From Phycisphaerales bacterium (GTDB lineage: Bacteria > Planctomycetota > Phycisphaerae > Phycisphaerales > UBA1924), in the NCBI GenBank assembly GCA_029260265.1, contig JAJDDO010000024.1:186001-250000 (forward strand): a stretch of DNA of 64,000 bases, written 5' to 3'. Position 1 is the stretch's first letter; every line of letters begins with the position of its first letter. The notes under the pieces are model-generated. The model was not told the DNA's origin, searched no databases, and saw only the letters and a program-made list of their open reading frames with translations. The position numbers were made by a program, and so were the translations under genes. Below are positions 26,884 through 35,458 of the stretch, piece by piece.

Positions 26884-28641
26884 ATGAACAACGAGACCTA
26901 CCTCAGCATCCCACGCCCTGCAATCGCCCTGATCACCAATCATGGTTACGCCGGAGTCGACATCCCTATCGGCGGGGCTGCTGATACGGGCGGGCAGAAC
27001 CTGTATGTCAACTCCCTCGCCGAAGCGCTCGAGAAGCTCGGCTACAAGGTGACCATTTTTACTCGGGGCGGTTTTCCGCACTTCGAGGGGGATCGGATGC
27101 GCAATGAGCCGGAGTTCCTCACGGAGTGTATCCGGTACATCTTTATTCCAGGCGGGCCGAGTTCGTTCATCCATAAGGAAGAGATCGCGATCGCGCTCGA
27201 CGAAGAAATCGATTGGGTCTATGGGTTTATCAACGAAGAAGCGGTGCAGGCTGGGTGTGATCCGTGGCGTCTCTATGAGTTTGTCAACTCGCACTATTGG
27301 GACGCTGCCGTGATCGCTGTGCGACTGATCGAACGCTGGCGGAATGACATCGCCGCCCGTGATCTCTCTACGGTTCTGGCGAGCGTCGTTTCGCAGGACA
27401 CCATTGATGAGATGAACTCTGAACGCCACTGGCTTGCTGTTGGGGACGCGCCGGGGTACACCCTCGGTCGATTGCTTCTCTCAATGGTGCCCGAAGTTGG
27501 CGTATCCATCATGGACCGAGTCCGCGCCGCCGCCTCGCGTTGGGTGGCCGTGCGAGGGGGGACTCATGAATCCGAAACTTATCTTATTGATACCGTTCAG
27601 CTGGTCGTCGATGAGGTCGGGTCACATTTCCCGCCGGACCTTCTGCCGATCTTGGCCGCCAACACGCTCGGGCCGGCTGCTCTTTCCCAGTGTCCTGATA
27701 TCGACGCCCGGCTTGCTGCGGATCTTCAGCTCATTGACACCCATGTCTGGACTCCGCATTCACTCGGGGAGCTCAAGGATTCCAACTTCCGGAATCGCAC
27801 CATCGAGAGCCGGCGGGATCTCAAGTTCTGCGAGCGTCGCGATCATGAGCGGATGGTCTGTTCGAGAACGCGGGCCTTTGCATCGACCTCGACCGAAATG
27901 GCCGAGCAACTCTGGACGCATTACCGCGTGCCGGTCAGCAACACCTTCTACTTCCCGCCTTGTCTGGATACCGAACGGTTTCGGGTGTATGAAGAGCATG
28001 AGTTGAGCGCGACCTATCAATACCTCGCCGATGCCACCTCGCTGCCCATCGAACGCCTCACATCCGTGACCATCATCTTTGAAACCAGCCGAATGGATCG
28101 AACCAAACGAAAGGATGTGGTCATCGCGGCATTCGAAAAGGCGGCGGCGGACCATCCGGACGCGATCCTTCTTATTGGCGGCGGTCCAAAGAGCGAGATC
28201 CACAATGCGCTGGCTGAGCTGATTGAGAATAATCCGGCCCTCAATCGGCGCGTGTTCCTTTTGGGACCGATTCCAGATGAGCACATCGGCCCGCTGTTCT
28301 CGATGGCCGAGCTTTATGTGACCCCCTCAGAGATGGAGGGATTCGGGATGTCGGCCTCGCAGGCCGCCGCGGCAAGCACCGCGCTGATCAGCTCGGACAT
28401 GGTCCCGTTCGCGGTGAATCATGTGCCCAACGATGCGATCATCTGCCCGGCGGGCGATGTCGGCTCTTTCGCTCGTGCCATCGGTGCCCTTCTCGACGAT
28501 CCTGAGGACCGCCATAACCGGGCCGGTCGGCTCGCCCAATGCGTTGATCAGTTCAACTGGGTGAATGCTGCAGAGCAGTTTATAAACCACCTCCGCGAGC
28601 ATTGCTTCCGAATACATGAGGGGAAGGCTGGATGGCGGTGA
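26884..28641 (+). CDS. GT4 glycosyltransferase, sucrose-phosphate-synthase/sucrose-synthase-like
   Basis: The start is the ATG at 26884, directly after an in-frame GTG and with AGGAG upstream, giving 585 residues. The N-domain has the nucleotide-sugar loop PIGGAADTGGQNLYVNSLAEAL, similar to the start of sucrose synthases and SPS. The C-domain has the GT-B/GT4 pieces FETSRMDRTKRKDVVIAAFEKA and LYVTPSEMEGFGMSASQAAAAS, with E-x7-E-like acids. Between them lie about 170 residues not found in a minimal GT4. It probably transfers a sugar from a nucleotide donor, perhaps making a compatible solute such as sucrose or a glucosyl compound; the acceptor cannot be assigned. It is monocistronic by spacing. 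Confidence 0.82.
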   Translation: MNNETYLSIPRPAIALITNHGYAGVDIPIGGAADTGGQNLYVNSLAEALEKLGYKVTIFTRGGFPHFEGDRMRNEPEFLTECIRYIFIPGGPSSFIHKEEIAIALDEEIDWVYGFINEEAVQAGCDPWRLYEFVNSHYWDAAVIAVRLIERWRNDIAARDLSTVLASVVSQDTIDEMNSERHWLAVGDAPGYTLGRLLLSMVPEVGVSIMDRVRAAASRWVAVRGGTHESETYLIDTVQLVVDEVGSHFPPDLLPILAANTLGPAALSQCPDIDARLAADLQLIDTHVWTPHSLGELKDSNFRNRTIESRRDLKFCERRDHERMVCSRTRAFASTSTEMAEQLWTHYRVPVSNTFYFPPCLDTERFRVYEEHELSATYQYLADATSLPIERLTSVTIIFETSRMDRTKRKDVVIAAFEKAAADHPDAILLIGGGPKSEIHNALAELIENNPALNRRVFLLGPIPDEHIGPLFSMAELYVTPSEMEGFGMSASQAAAASTALISSDMVPFAVNHVPNDAIICPAGDVGSFARAIGALLDDPEDRHNRAGRLAQCVDQFNWVNAAEQFINHLREHCFRIHEGKAGWR

Positions 28642-28768
28642 GTCGGCTGTGGTCGGCCCCGATCGGGTGACCTTGGTCATCGAATCCTGCAAGGTCTGCC
28701 CGTCGTAAAGCAAGATATGCAACAAGGGCTGGAGGCTTGTTTTCCAAGAGAAACTGTTTGCACCTACA

Positions 28769-28963
28769 ATGGATGCGATGCCAACTGAAGACTCTGAAGA
28801 AATCCAACGCCTTACCCAGAGCGTGGCTCAAGGCGACGAGGCATCTGCAAGCAGGCTCATGCAGCTGGTTTACGCCCAACTTCGCGCCGCTGCAGTCGAA
28901 CGCAATGCATCAGGTATCCCACACAAACTCACTGGCCCCCCTGCTCTGAGAGCTAGACTATGA
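28769..28963 (+). pseudogene. 5' fragment of an ECF-type RNA polymerase sigma factor
   Basis: The first ~50 residues read like the start of the planctomycete ECF sigma group (EIQRLTQSVAQGDEASASRLMQLVYAQLRAAA). Then the sequence runs into CTCACTGGCCCCCCTGCT, an insertion-sequence end, and the frame stops shortly after. Regions 2.2-4 are missing, so it cannot work as a sigma factor. No matching 3' piece was seen elsewhere in the window. Confidence 0.7.
28921..28945 (+). mobile_element. Solo right end of the DDE insertion sequence
   Basis: CACAAACTCACTGGCCCCCC resembles the right terminus of the full copies (CACAATCTGCTGGCCCCCCG). It sits exactly where the sigma factor reading frame loses its family match. 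It is imperfect and unaccompanied by transposase, so it is an old scar. Confidence 0.5.
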
Positions 28964-28970
28964 GGCCGAT

Positions 28971-29035
28971 ACCGCGTACCTCGCCCCAAAACGGCCGAAA
29001 CGGCGTCTTCTCAGGGACGCCGTTTCGTATACCTT
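28971..29035 (+). repeat. Left copy of a ~63-bp imperfect direct repeat containing a hairpin
   Basis: This stretch from ACCGCGTACCTCG to GTATACC matches 31924-31986 with only a handful of differences. It includes the stem GAAACGGCGTC / GACGCCGTTTC with an eight-base loop. The copies bracket the chimeric recombinase gene. They could be old attachment-site arms or duplicated terminators. Confidence 0.7.
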
Positions 29036-29124
29036 TTGTTCAAACGGGGTGAGATCCCACATATGGCATCCCGTCTCTCGGCCTCTCTCCGGTCCCGGTA
29101 TTACGAGCCTCTTTGCCCCGTACC

Positions 29125-31642
29125 GTGGGGGGCCAGCAGTTTGTTGTGGGCTTTGATGTCCGTTTTGTCCGGTTTTTTGAGCGACAAATGGCGTTGAATC
29201 CCGCTAGAATCGGCCATGAATGGGTCAATACCAACGATTTCGAGCGATATCAACCCTGTCCAAACGCCGAGACCTGGACATCGCAAAACCCGGCGTGTGT
29301 CGCCTGATTCGCGGAGTTTGTGGCACCTAATTGAGTCGATTGCGATCGCCATAGCTCAAGGATACGGGCTTGCTCGCACTCGTGCACTCTCCCATGCGGC
29401 TCCAATGACAAGAATGTTGGGACAGCGTGATCATCTCTATACAGAGACGGCAATGCTTGAACGGGAGGTGGCCATATTTCGGTCGCAACGGATGGCGAAA
29501 GCACCCCGAAGACGGCCTCAGTTCGATCCCAGACAACGGGCTGAGATCTTGCAACTCTCCGTACTCAGAGGGTGGAGTTCGAAGCAAACAGCTTTGAGGT
29601 TTGGAGTGCATCCCAACACGATCCGGAACTGGCGCCGATCCCTGCGTGATAAGGGACAAGCAGAACGATTACTCGGCGAGCCGCCATGGAATCGGCTTCA
29701 TGAAGCGGTAAGGTGGACTGTTCATGAGATTCGGCGGATATGTCCTGAGCGTGAGTTTGGCACGAGGACCATTGCTCTCCACATGATCAGAGCAGGGATC
29801 CAGATCAGTCGAACATCGATACGACGAATCCTTGAAGAAGAGCGATGTAAAACCGATCGATGGCAACGGCATGTCCCCATACCGAATGCTGGGGATGCCA
29901 CCCATCTCATGAATCCGAAAACTCCCCACTTCGTCTGGCACACCGATATCACTGAAGTCAGGGTGCTTTGGAAACGGTTTGAGATTGCCGCTGTGCTCGA
30001 TGGGTATTCTCGGAAACTCCTGGGAATCAAAGCGTTTAATCGGCGAGTAACGACGAGTGACATGGTCAGACTTATCAATGAAACTGCGGTGCAATCTGGC
30101 ACAACACCTGGGCTCAAACAGCTGCTCGATGATATCGACCGGGGCCGAATCGATGTCGTCGTGGTGTACAAGGTCGATCGCCTGAGCCGCTCGCTGAGCG
30201 ACTTTGCGAGGATGATGGAGGTATTTGACGAGAAGCAGGTCTCTTTTGTATCCGTGACCCAGCAGTTCAACACGACGACCTCGATGGGCCGGTTGACGCT
30301 CAATATGCTCCTGAGTTTCGCCCAGTTTGAGCGTGAGGTTTCGGGCGAGCGTATCCGTGACAAACTCGCGGCGACCAAGAAGAAGGGCTACTGGGTCGGT
30401 GGCCAGCCGCCGCTTGGGTACCGGCTCCAATCGGGCGAAGAAACGAAAGGGCTCTTCATCATCTCGGAGCAGGCTGATCTCGTCCGCACAATTTTCAATC
30501 GATACATCGAGCTGTCATCCCCGGTCGCTGTGGCCAATGAACTCAACGAAGCCGATCACACTACGAAACAGTGGACGAGCAAGAATGGGAATGCTCACGG
30601 CGGCAAGCCGCTCTCTCAGAAATACATCCACAGCATCCTCACCAACATGTTGTACATCGGAAAGATCACGCACACCCGTGGTGACCACACTGAGATTTAC
30701 GACGGCTTGCATAAACCCATCATCGATCAGGCGATATGGGACACCGCTCAGAAGCTGATGACCAAGCAGGATCGCAAGAGCCTGCACCGCTGGACGCACC
30801 CGCATCTGCTCAAGGGAAAGCTGCGCACGAGTGATGGATTTGCGATGAGCCCGACCTCCACGCACCGACCATTGACCAAGAAGAGTGCGACCAACCAGAA
30901 GCGGCTCGTGCGGTACTACATCAGTCAGAAGGCGATCAAGCACGGCTTCAAGAATTGCCAGATCAAGACCATCAATGCTGTGCATCTCGATGAACTGGTC
31001 CGAGGGCTGGTGCTCGGATACCTCAATCACAGCGATCTTGACCGGCAGTCAACGGAGGTCCGGGACCGATGGATCCGAAAAACAATCCACGAGATCATGC
31101 TCGCGCCGGACTCTATCACGGTCCGGCTTGATACCAAGAAGATCGAGCAACTCAACCGGCATTCCTTCAAATCACCGCCGAATGTCATCCCGTCGCGTCC
31201 GGTCTGCCTGCGAACACCAGAGGTCGATGACCGCGGAGAGCATATCGAGCTGAAACTGCAGCTCCAGATCAAGAAGCTCGATGGTCGCCGGTTGCTTCTC
31301 AGCCCCGATGGCCATGACCTGATCATCCCCTCAACACCCGAGCCCAGACAGCACTTCGTCGATGCGATCGGTCTGGCGTATCGGTGGCACGACGAACTCA
31401 TCAAATGCGGACTCCAAATCCGAGCCTTTGCGAAGGAGCAGAGTATCGCTCGCTCCCGCATCCTGCAGTTGCTCCCGCTGACCCAGCTCGGCCCGGAGGT
31501 CCTGCGCCATGCTCTTGCTGGGACACTCCCGAGCACTATCACGCTCGATGATCTGCTCACCGCATCGAAGCAACTCGACTGGGATCGACAAGCCGCTGAA
31601 CTCGGGATCAACGCCGCGCCACGCCATCTCCAAACCGCATGA
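29125..31642 (+). mobile_element. IS left end plus fused transposase/serine-recombinase remnant
   Basis: A left terminal repeat (GGGGGGCCAGCAGTTTGTTG) precedes the chimeric reading frame. The first ~980 bases are related to the insertion sequence seen at 37631 and 40088 at moderate identity. The remainder is the tail of a recombinase from a different element. No right terminus of the insertion sequence remains. Confidence 0.7.
29216..31642 (+). pseudogene. In-frame chimera: DDE transposase N-half fused to large serine recombinase lacking its catalytic serine
   Basis: The 808-codon frame is two genes joined at about residue 297. Residues 30-297 match the IS transposases of this window (SLWHLIESI, VHPNTIRNWRRSLRD, CPEREFGTRTIA, HTDITEVRVLWKRFE) but stop before the second Asp and the Glu of the DDE triad. 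From LKQLLDDIDRGRIDVVVVYK onward it is a large serine recombinase: KVDRLSRSLSDFARMMEVF, SVTQQFNTTTSMGRLTLN, SFAQFEREVSGERIRDK, then a recombinase domain and a C-terminal region. The recombinase's first ~65 residues, which hold the nucleophilic serine, are gone. Neither activity should survive. The uninterrupted 808-codon frame suggests a recent event or tolerated expression. Confidence 0.85.
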
Positions 31643-32191
31643 TCGGCTGGCTGATTCCCTGCTCGTTCCCTGTTATCACGCGCAGGGAAATTCGGGCAAT
31701 TCATGCCAAAAGATGCCATTTCCATGCGATGAATGGGGGGCATCTCTGGGATGAGTGGTGCTTTGCTCCCTGTTTTTACTGAGAGTCCCTGTTAATACCC
31801 CTCGAACAGGGAACTCAATCCTCGCGCGGGGACATCCCTCAAATCGCCACGAGAGACACTCGCTGCAATTTGGGCACATGTTGGCTGATCTGATCAGAGT
31901 TGGAAATCTCGGAGACGCGCCGAACCGCGTAGCTCGCTCCAAAACGGGCGAAACGGCGTCTTATCAGGGACGCCGTTTCGTATACCATTTAAGTCAACGG
32001 AGTGTGTTCTGGCATATGATCTTTCGTAGGATTCGAATCGGCTCGTTGTTTACAGAGCCCCGCGTACAGAGCACCTCTTTGATCCCAACGAGAATCAGCC
32101 TTGAGTTCATTGGTTTGTTGTTGACTGCACCGTTGTCAATCTTATCTGTGCTGCAACTATTTGTATGTCGAGCACATGGTTCCTGTGGCGG
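31643..32191. other. Non-coding flank of the recombinase element
   Basis: No gene is supported. The region holds several CCCTGTT/AACAGGG words (31670-31815), including an interrupted inverted pair, and the right copy of the 63-bp repeat. It resembles the attachment-site flank often found after a large serine recombinase gene. Confidence 0.5.
31924..31986 (+). repeat. Right copy of the ~63-bp imperfect direct repeat
   Basis: It matches 28971-29035 and keeps the GAAACGGCGTC/GACGCCGTTTC stem and the GTATACC tail. It differs at a few positions (for example GTAGCTCGCTCC against GTACCTCGCCCC), which argues against a fresh duplication. Confidence 0.7.
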
Positions 32192-33550
32192 TTATTCCTC
32201 GACTGACATGGTTCCCGGAATGCCTCTGAATCCCTTGATGATCTGGTTGTCGCCGGCGGCCCCCGCGTGGTAGTGGTACCCGCGGATTGGGTCCGCGTGC
32301 CCGCCGCACTCGTCGAGATCTGAGGGGGCTGATCCGTCTTGATTTGTGTGAGCATACAAGCCGTAGCCGTCCATCATGTAACCGATCATCGGTGCATGCC
32401 CGTCGGGCTGGGGGATCTCTTTCGTGTGCCCGGTGACGGCGTGGTAGTGGTAACCGTTGTGAGGGTTGATGTGCCCGCCGGCATCATCGAATGGCGCGAG
32501 GGTGTGGGCGGCCAAGATTGCATCGACGGGTGCGGGCGGCTCGAAGTTTACGCCGTTGAAGGCAATCCCGAGCGCGGTGATCACAGGGCCGCCTCGTTGA
32601 CGATCAACTGCATCGCTGTCTCCATTGCCCCGCGATGGGGGCGGTCCGTCGGGGCGTGCCCCGCGCGGGGGACGACCGCCTTCTGGGCGCCCAGTAGGAC
32701 GGATATCAGGTCGGGTAAGCATCGTTGGATCAGCTTGGTCGATTGGCTGCACGGGGATGACATACACGAACACATTGCGGTCGATCCACTCGGGGCGACC
32801 TTCGACGACATAGTTGTTGTATTCCGGATCGACATCGGGGCGAGCAGCGGCTTCGAACGCCTCTTTCGTATCGGTCACGCGGATTGATCCGTCTTCTCGG
32901 TACAACTTCCACTCTGGATCATCATAAAAATCGGCGATGTCACGAACGAAGGAGCCATCGACATCGAAGACTTTACCGTCATCGAGCCAGATCCCGCCCT
33001 TATCTGCATCGTCATCAATGTGGGTGGGTGCCCAAGGCCCCATCTCGTGCTCATGGGGCTCCGAGTAGGTGCGGATCACATAGCACATCGCTTTGGTGCC
33101 ATCCGAAAGTGTCCGTTCCTCTTTTACAATCGGCGAGGCAAGCGCCTCTTCCATGAAGAACGCGGGATTCACAGAGAGAGCATGGGATCTGCCGGTTTCG
33201 TTCAAAGCCGATGGTGCATTTTGTGAAGAGCGGGGATCAACATCGCGTCGCGGCGGCGGCATTTCATCTGGTCCGCCGCCTGGTCCGCCCGGACCTCTGC
33301 TCGAAACGCTCGGATCAGGCGCGCCGATCCATGTCCGTTGGATAGACGGGAACGCATCGGTGATGACAACGGGTTCTGGCAGCTCGATCTCTTCTATTGG
33401 GTGACCGCGTCGATCTTGAAGATCCGAGCCATCGTTTACCGGATGCTGGTGCTCTGGTTGGCTCTGCGAGGCATAACAACCAGACGCAGCGATGCAGAAC
33501 ATGGCGAGGGACAGTGTTCCGAGTTGTCTCAGGTGTGGAGGGAAAGCCAT
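32192..33550 (-). CDS. YHYH-domain lipoprotein
   Basis: The start at MAFPPHLRQLG (33550) has AAGGAG eight bases upstream and gives 452 residues. A lipobox (FCIAASGC) marks it as a lipoprotein. A low-complexity Gly/Pro/Arg region (SSRGPGGPGGGPDEMPPPRR) and another (RPEGGRPPRGARPDGPPPSR) flank the middle. The C-terminal YHYH domain is clear: NPHNGYHYHAVTG and DPIRGYHYHAGAAG, with GYMMDGYGLY between. YHYH proteins are extracellular, of unknown activity, and probably bind metal through the paired histidines. It is 99 bases downstream of the anti-sigma-like gene and likely a target or member of that operon. Confidence 0.85.
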   Translation of the reverse strand: MAFPPHLRQLGTLSLAMFCIAASGCYASQSQPEHQHPVNDGSDLQDRRGHPIEEIELPEPVVITDAFPSIQRTWIGAPDPSVSSRGPGGPGGGPDEMPPPRRDVDPRSSQNAPSALNETGRSHALSVNPAFFMEEALASPIVKEERTLSDGTKAMCYVIRTYSEPHEHEMGPWAPTHIDDDADKGGIWLDDGKVFDVDGSFVRDIADFYDDPEWKLYREDGSIRVTDTKEAFEAAARPDVDPEYNNYVVEGRPEWIDRNVFVYVIPVQPIDQADPTMLTRPDIRPTGRPEGGRPPRGARPDGPPPSRGNGDSDAVDRQRGGPVITALGIAFNGVNFEPPAPVDAILAAHTLAPFDDAGGHINPHNGYHYHAVTGHTKEIPQPDGHAPMIGYMMDGYGLYAHTNQDGSAPSDLDECGGHADPIRGYHYHAGAAGDNQIIKGFRGIPGTMSVEE

Positions 33551-33649
33551 TCGTCGGTCTCCTTGATGCTCAGCATCAATGTGCTTTGTGCAGTTCTGTT
33601 CGTTCGTCATCTCAGTGGTACGGGCGAGGGACACCCGTGCCCGCGGGCA

Positions 33650-34702
33650 TCATGGGATCGGTGGTGAGAACTCGCTGTCGGCGAGATGAATGGGCTCAAC
33701 GCGTTGAAAAACAATTCGCTGTGGTGGCGGGGGATGATGCCCCGATCCGAACTGCGGCGGGTTCAAGAGCAGTTGCGGATGCATGTGAGATGAAGTGGCT
33801 TCTCTCATAGGTGGATGCTGGGGATTGGGGGGACGGCGATCGCCGCTAGGTCCGGGTGGTCCATCCTTCTGTTCAGGTCTGTTGGGCTGGCGATTCGCCG
33901 CGGAGGGTTGGTTCCAGTGTAGTTCAAGACGATCGACGATCGAAGTGTCAGCCGTGATCCAGATCTTGACCTGCTCGGGCCCGGGTTTATTGATGCCGGC
34001 AAGCCGTGTTGCAATGATCTGTGGTGTGAGTTCTTTCCCAGATTGCGCATCCGTTGATGCCACTTCTTCCACTGCGTAATCATTTCGCAACTGGAGAAGC
34101 ATCTCATCGAGCGAACCCACCAAGATGGTGCTTTCTCCAAGGTTGATCCATCGGGGTGCCGCGCCTCTCGGGTTGATTCGTTCCACGCTGCCGTCGCGTC
34201 GAAGTGACCAGTCGCCCTCGTGATCGCGCCCCATGACAAACGCGTTTTCATTGGGTGTTTCAACTTGCACCCGCAAGAGCTCCCCACGCATGTCAAGAGT
34301 CCCGAGTTTCATCAGTTGATCGTTGTGGTCCTGATCCAGTATCTGGATCTCGTAGCGAAGCTCCGAGGCGGAACGGGTTGCCTCTATGGCCGCGTTGACC
34401 ATCGCATACGCGGCCGGTTGGGGCGCAAGAATAAAGATGGAAAACGCCACGAGGGTAATCGCGGCGGCGGTTGCAAGCGGGACAACTCTGGTAAACAACT
34501 GTCGGTGAGGTGGGCGTGATGTTCGGCTACCTGATCGGATCTGCTTCATGACCTTGCCAACTCGATCATTTCGTGTCGCGGGCGAATCTCGGTGTGTGAA
34601 CTCGAGCAGGCCGTGGATGAAACGGTCATCAGCGATCGAATCGTGATCATCTGGGTTGCCGCCGGCAGCGGTTGGTGGGACTTCGTTGTTCGTGCTCTTC
34701 AT
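33650..34702 (-). CDS. Membrane anti-sigma-like protein
   Basis: The start at MKSTNNEVPPTAAGG (34702) overlaps the sigma factor stop by ATGA, a classic sigma/anti-sigma arrangement. The protein has an N-terminal cytoplasmic part of about 75 residues, one membrane helix (VVPLATAAAITLVAFSIFIL) and a long extracytoplasmic domain resembling LolA-like outer-membrane-lipoprotein sensor folds (YEIQILDQDHNDQLMKLGTLDMRGELLRVQV). The C-terminus is rich in Pro, Gln and His (SGHHPPPPQR). It lacks the zinc-binding HxxxCxxC of the common ZAS anti-sigma factors. Role as anti-sigma is inferred from position and topology. Confidence 0.68.
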   Translation of the reverse strand: MKSTNNEVPPTAAGGNPDDHDSIADDRFIHGLLEFTHRDSPATRNDRVGKVMKQIRSGSRTSRPPHRQLFTRVVPLATAAAITLVAFSIFILAPQPAAYAMVNAAIEATRSASELRYEIQILDQDHNDQLMKLGTLDMRGELLRVQVETPNENAFVMGRDHEGDWSLRRDGSVERINPRGAAPRWINLGESTILVGSLDEMLLQLRNDYAVEEVASTDAQSGKELTPQIIATRLAGINKPGPEQVKIWITADTSIVDRLELHWNQPSAANRQPNRPEQKDGPPGPSGDRRPPNPQHPPMREATSSHMHPQLLLNPPQFGSGHHPPPPQRIVFQRVEPIHLADSEFSPPIP

Positions 34703-35241
34703 TGATTGACCCCCGCGTTCTGCAAGCATTCGCGGAGCCGGGTCTTCGCACGCTGTGCTCGTTTTCGTATCGTCTCTTCCTGCTCTTCGGTAACCCTCGC
34801 AATCTCTCGATACGACATCTCCCGTCCATAGCCAAGCTCGATCACCTGTCGGAGGCGTTCAGAGAGTCTCTGGATGCATGTCAACAAAGGCTCGACCCGA
34901 TCCCGGAACGAATCGCCGGCGTTGTTTGATAGTTTTTCGAAGCGTCGATCAATTTCTTCAAGCACTTCCGGCGTGCACCAGATGGGTCCTGATGCTTTTT
35001 TACGATAATGCGCAAGGATGAGTTTCCTTGCGATGCCGCGGAGCCAAGGGCCGAATGGTCTGCTCCGGTCGTAGTCGCTTAGACGGCGCCAAGCGACGAC
35101 CATGGTTTCTTGGAACAAATCATCGACATCCGATGAACTGCCCAGCGAGCTGCGCAGGTACGCCGTGAGCATGTCCGCGTTTTCATGCACCAAAATCTCA
35201 AAGATATCTTGCCCGGATCGGGCGTGCGGTCGCAACGGCAT
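34699..35241 (-). CDS. ECF-subfamily RNA polymerase sigma factor
   Basis: The start at MPLRPHARSGQDIFEILV (35241) has GGAGAG upstream and gives 180 residues. Region 2 is clear (ADMLTAYLRSSLGSSSDVDDLFQETMVVAWRRL, then FGPWLRGIARKLILAHYRK). Region 4 follows (LSERLRQVIELGYGREMSYREIARVTEEQEETIRKRAQRAKTRLRE). It has only these two regions, as expected for ECF factors. It overlaps the anti-sigma-like gene and should direct a regulon that probably includes the YHYH lipoprotein operon. Confidence 0.9.
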   Translation of the reverse strand: MPLRPHARSGQDIFEILVHENADMLTAYLRSSLGSSSDVDDLFQETMVVAWRRLSDYDRSRPFGPWLRGIARKLILAHYRKKASGPIWCTPEVLEEIDRRFEKLSNNAGDSFRDRVEPLLTCIQRLSERLRQVIELGYGREMSYREIARVTEEQEETIRKRAQRAKTRLRECLQNAGVNQ

Positions 35242-35353
35242 TGTTCTCTCCGTGCCCTGATCAGTTGGATGATGAGACAAGAGCACATGACTGATTGTCG
35301 AGCTGCCCGCGAGGTGGGACATGGGTTTTCGTACTTTGGGCTTGTTTTTTAAT

Positions 35354-35359
35354 TATAAT
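35354..35359 (+). promoter_or_regulatory. Possible -10 element for the peroxidase gene
   Basis: A perfect TATAAT lies in a short AT-rich patch about 100 bases upstream of the heme peroxidase ATG. No convincing -35 box is at the right distance, so this is tentative. Confidence 0.3.
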
Positions 35360-35458
35360 TTTGTAAAATTGGGAGGAAGAGGTCACGAAAAGGGGGGACG
35401 CTGACAATCCATCTATGGCAGCGTCTATTTCTACTTGTCAAATCCACCGGAGTACAGA

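Noticed and set aside
28971-31986. Calling the 63-bp repeats attL/attR outright
   Set aside because: They are not identical and the recombinase is broken; evidence is insufficient to call attachment sites.
32020-32060. GATTCGAATCGGC as a tRNA T-arm
   Set aside because: No acceptor stem, anticodon arm or CCA end could be folded around it. No tRNA was found elsewhere in the window either.
35323-35458. A riboswitch upstream of the heme peroxidase
   Set aside because: The region is simply AT-rich; no conserved stem pattern was seen.
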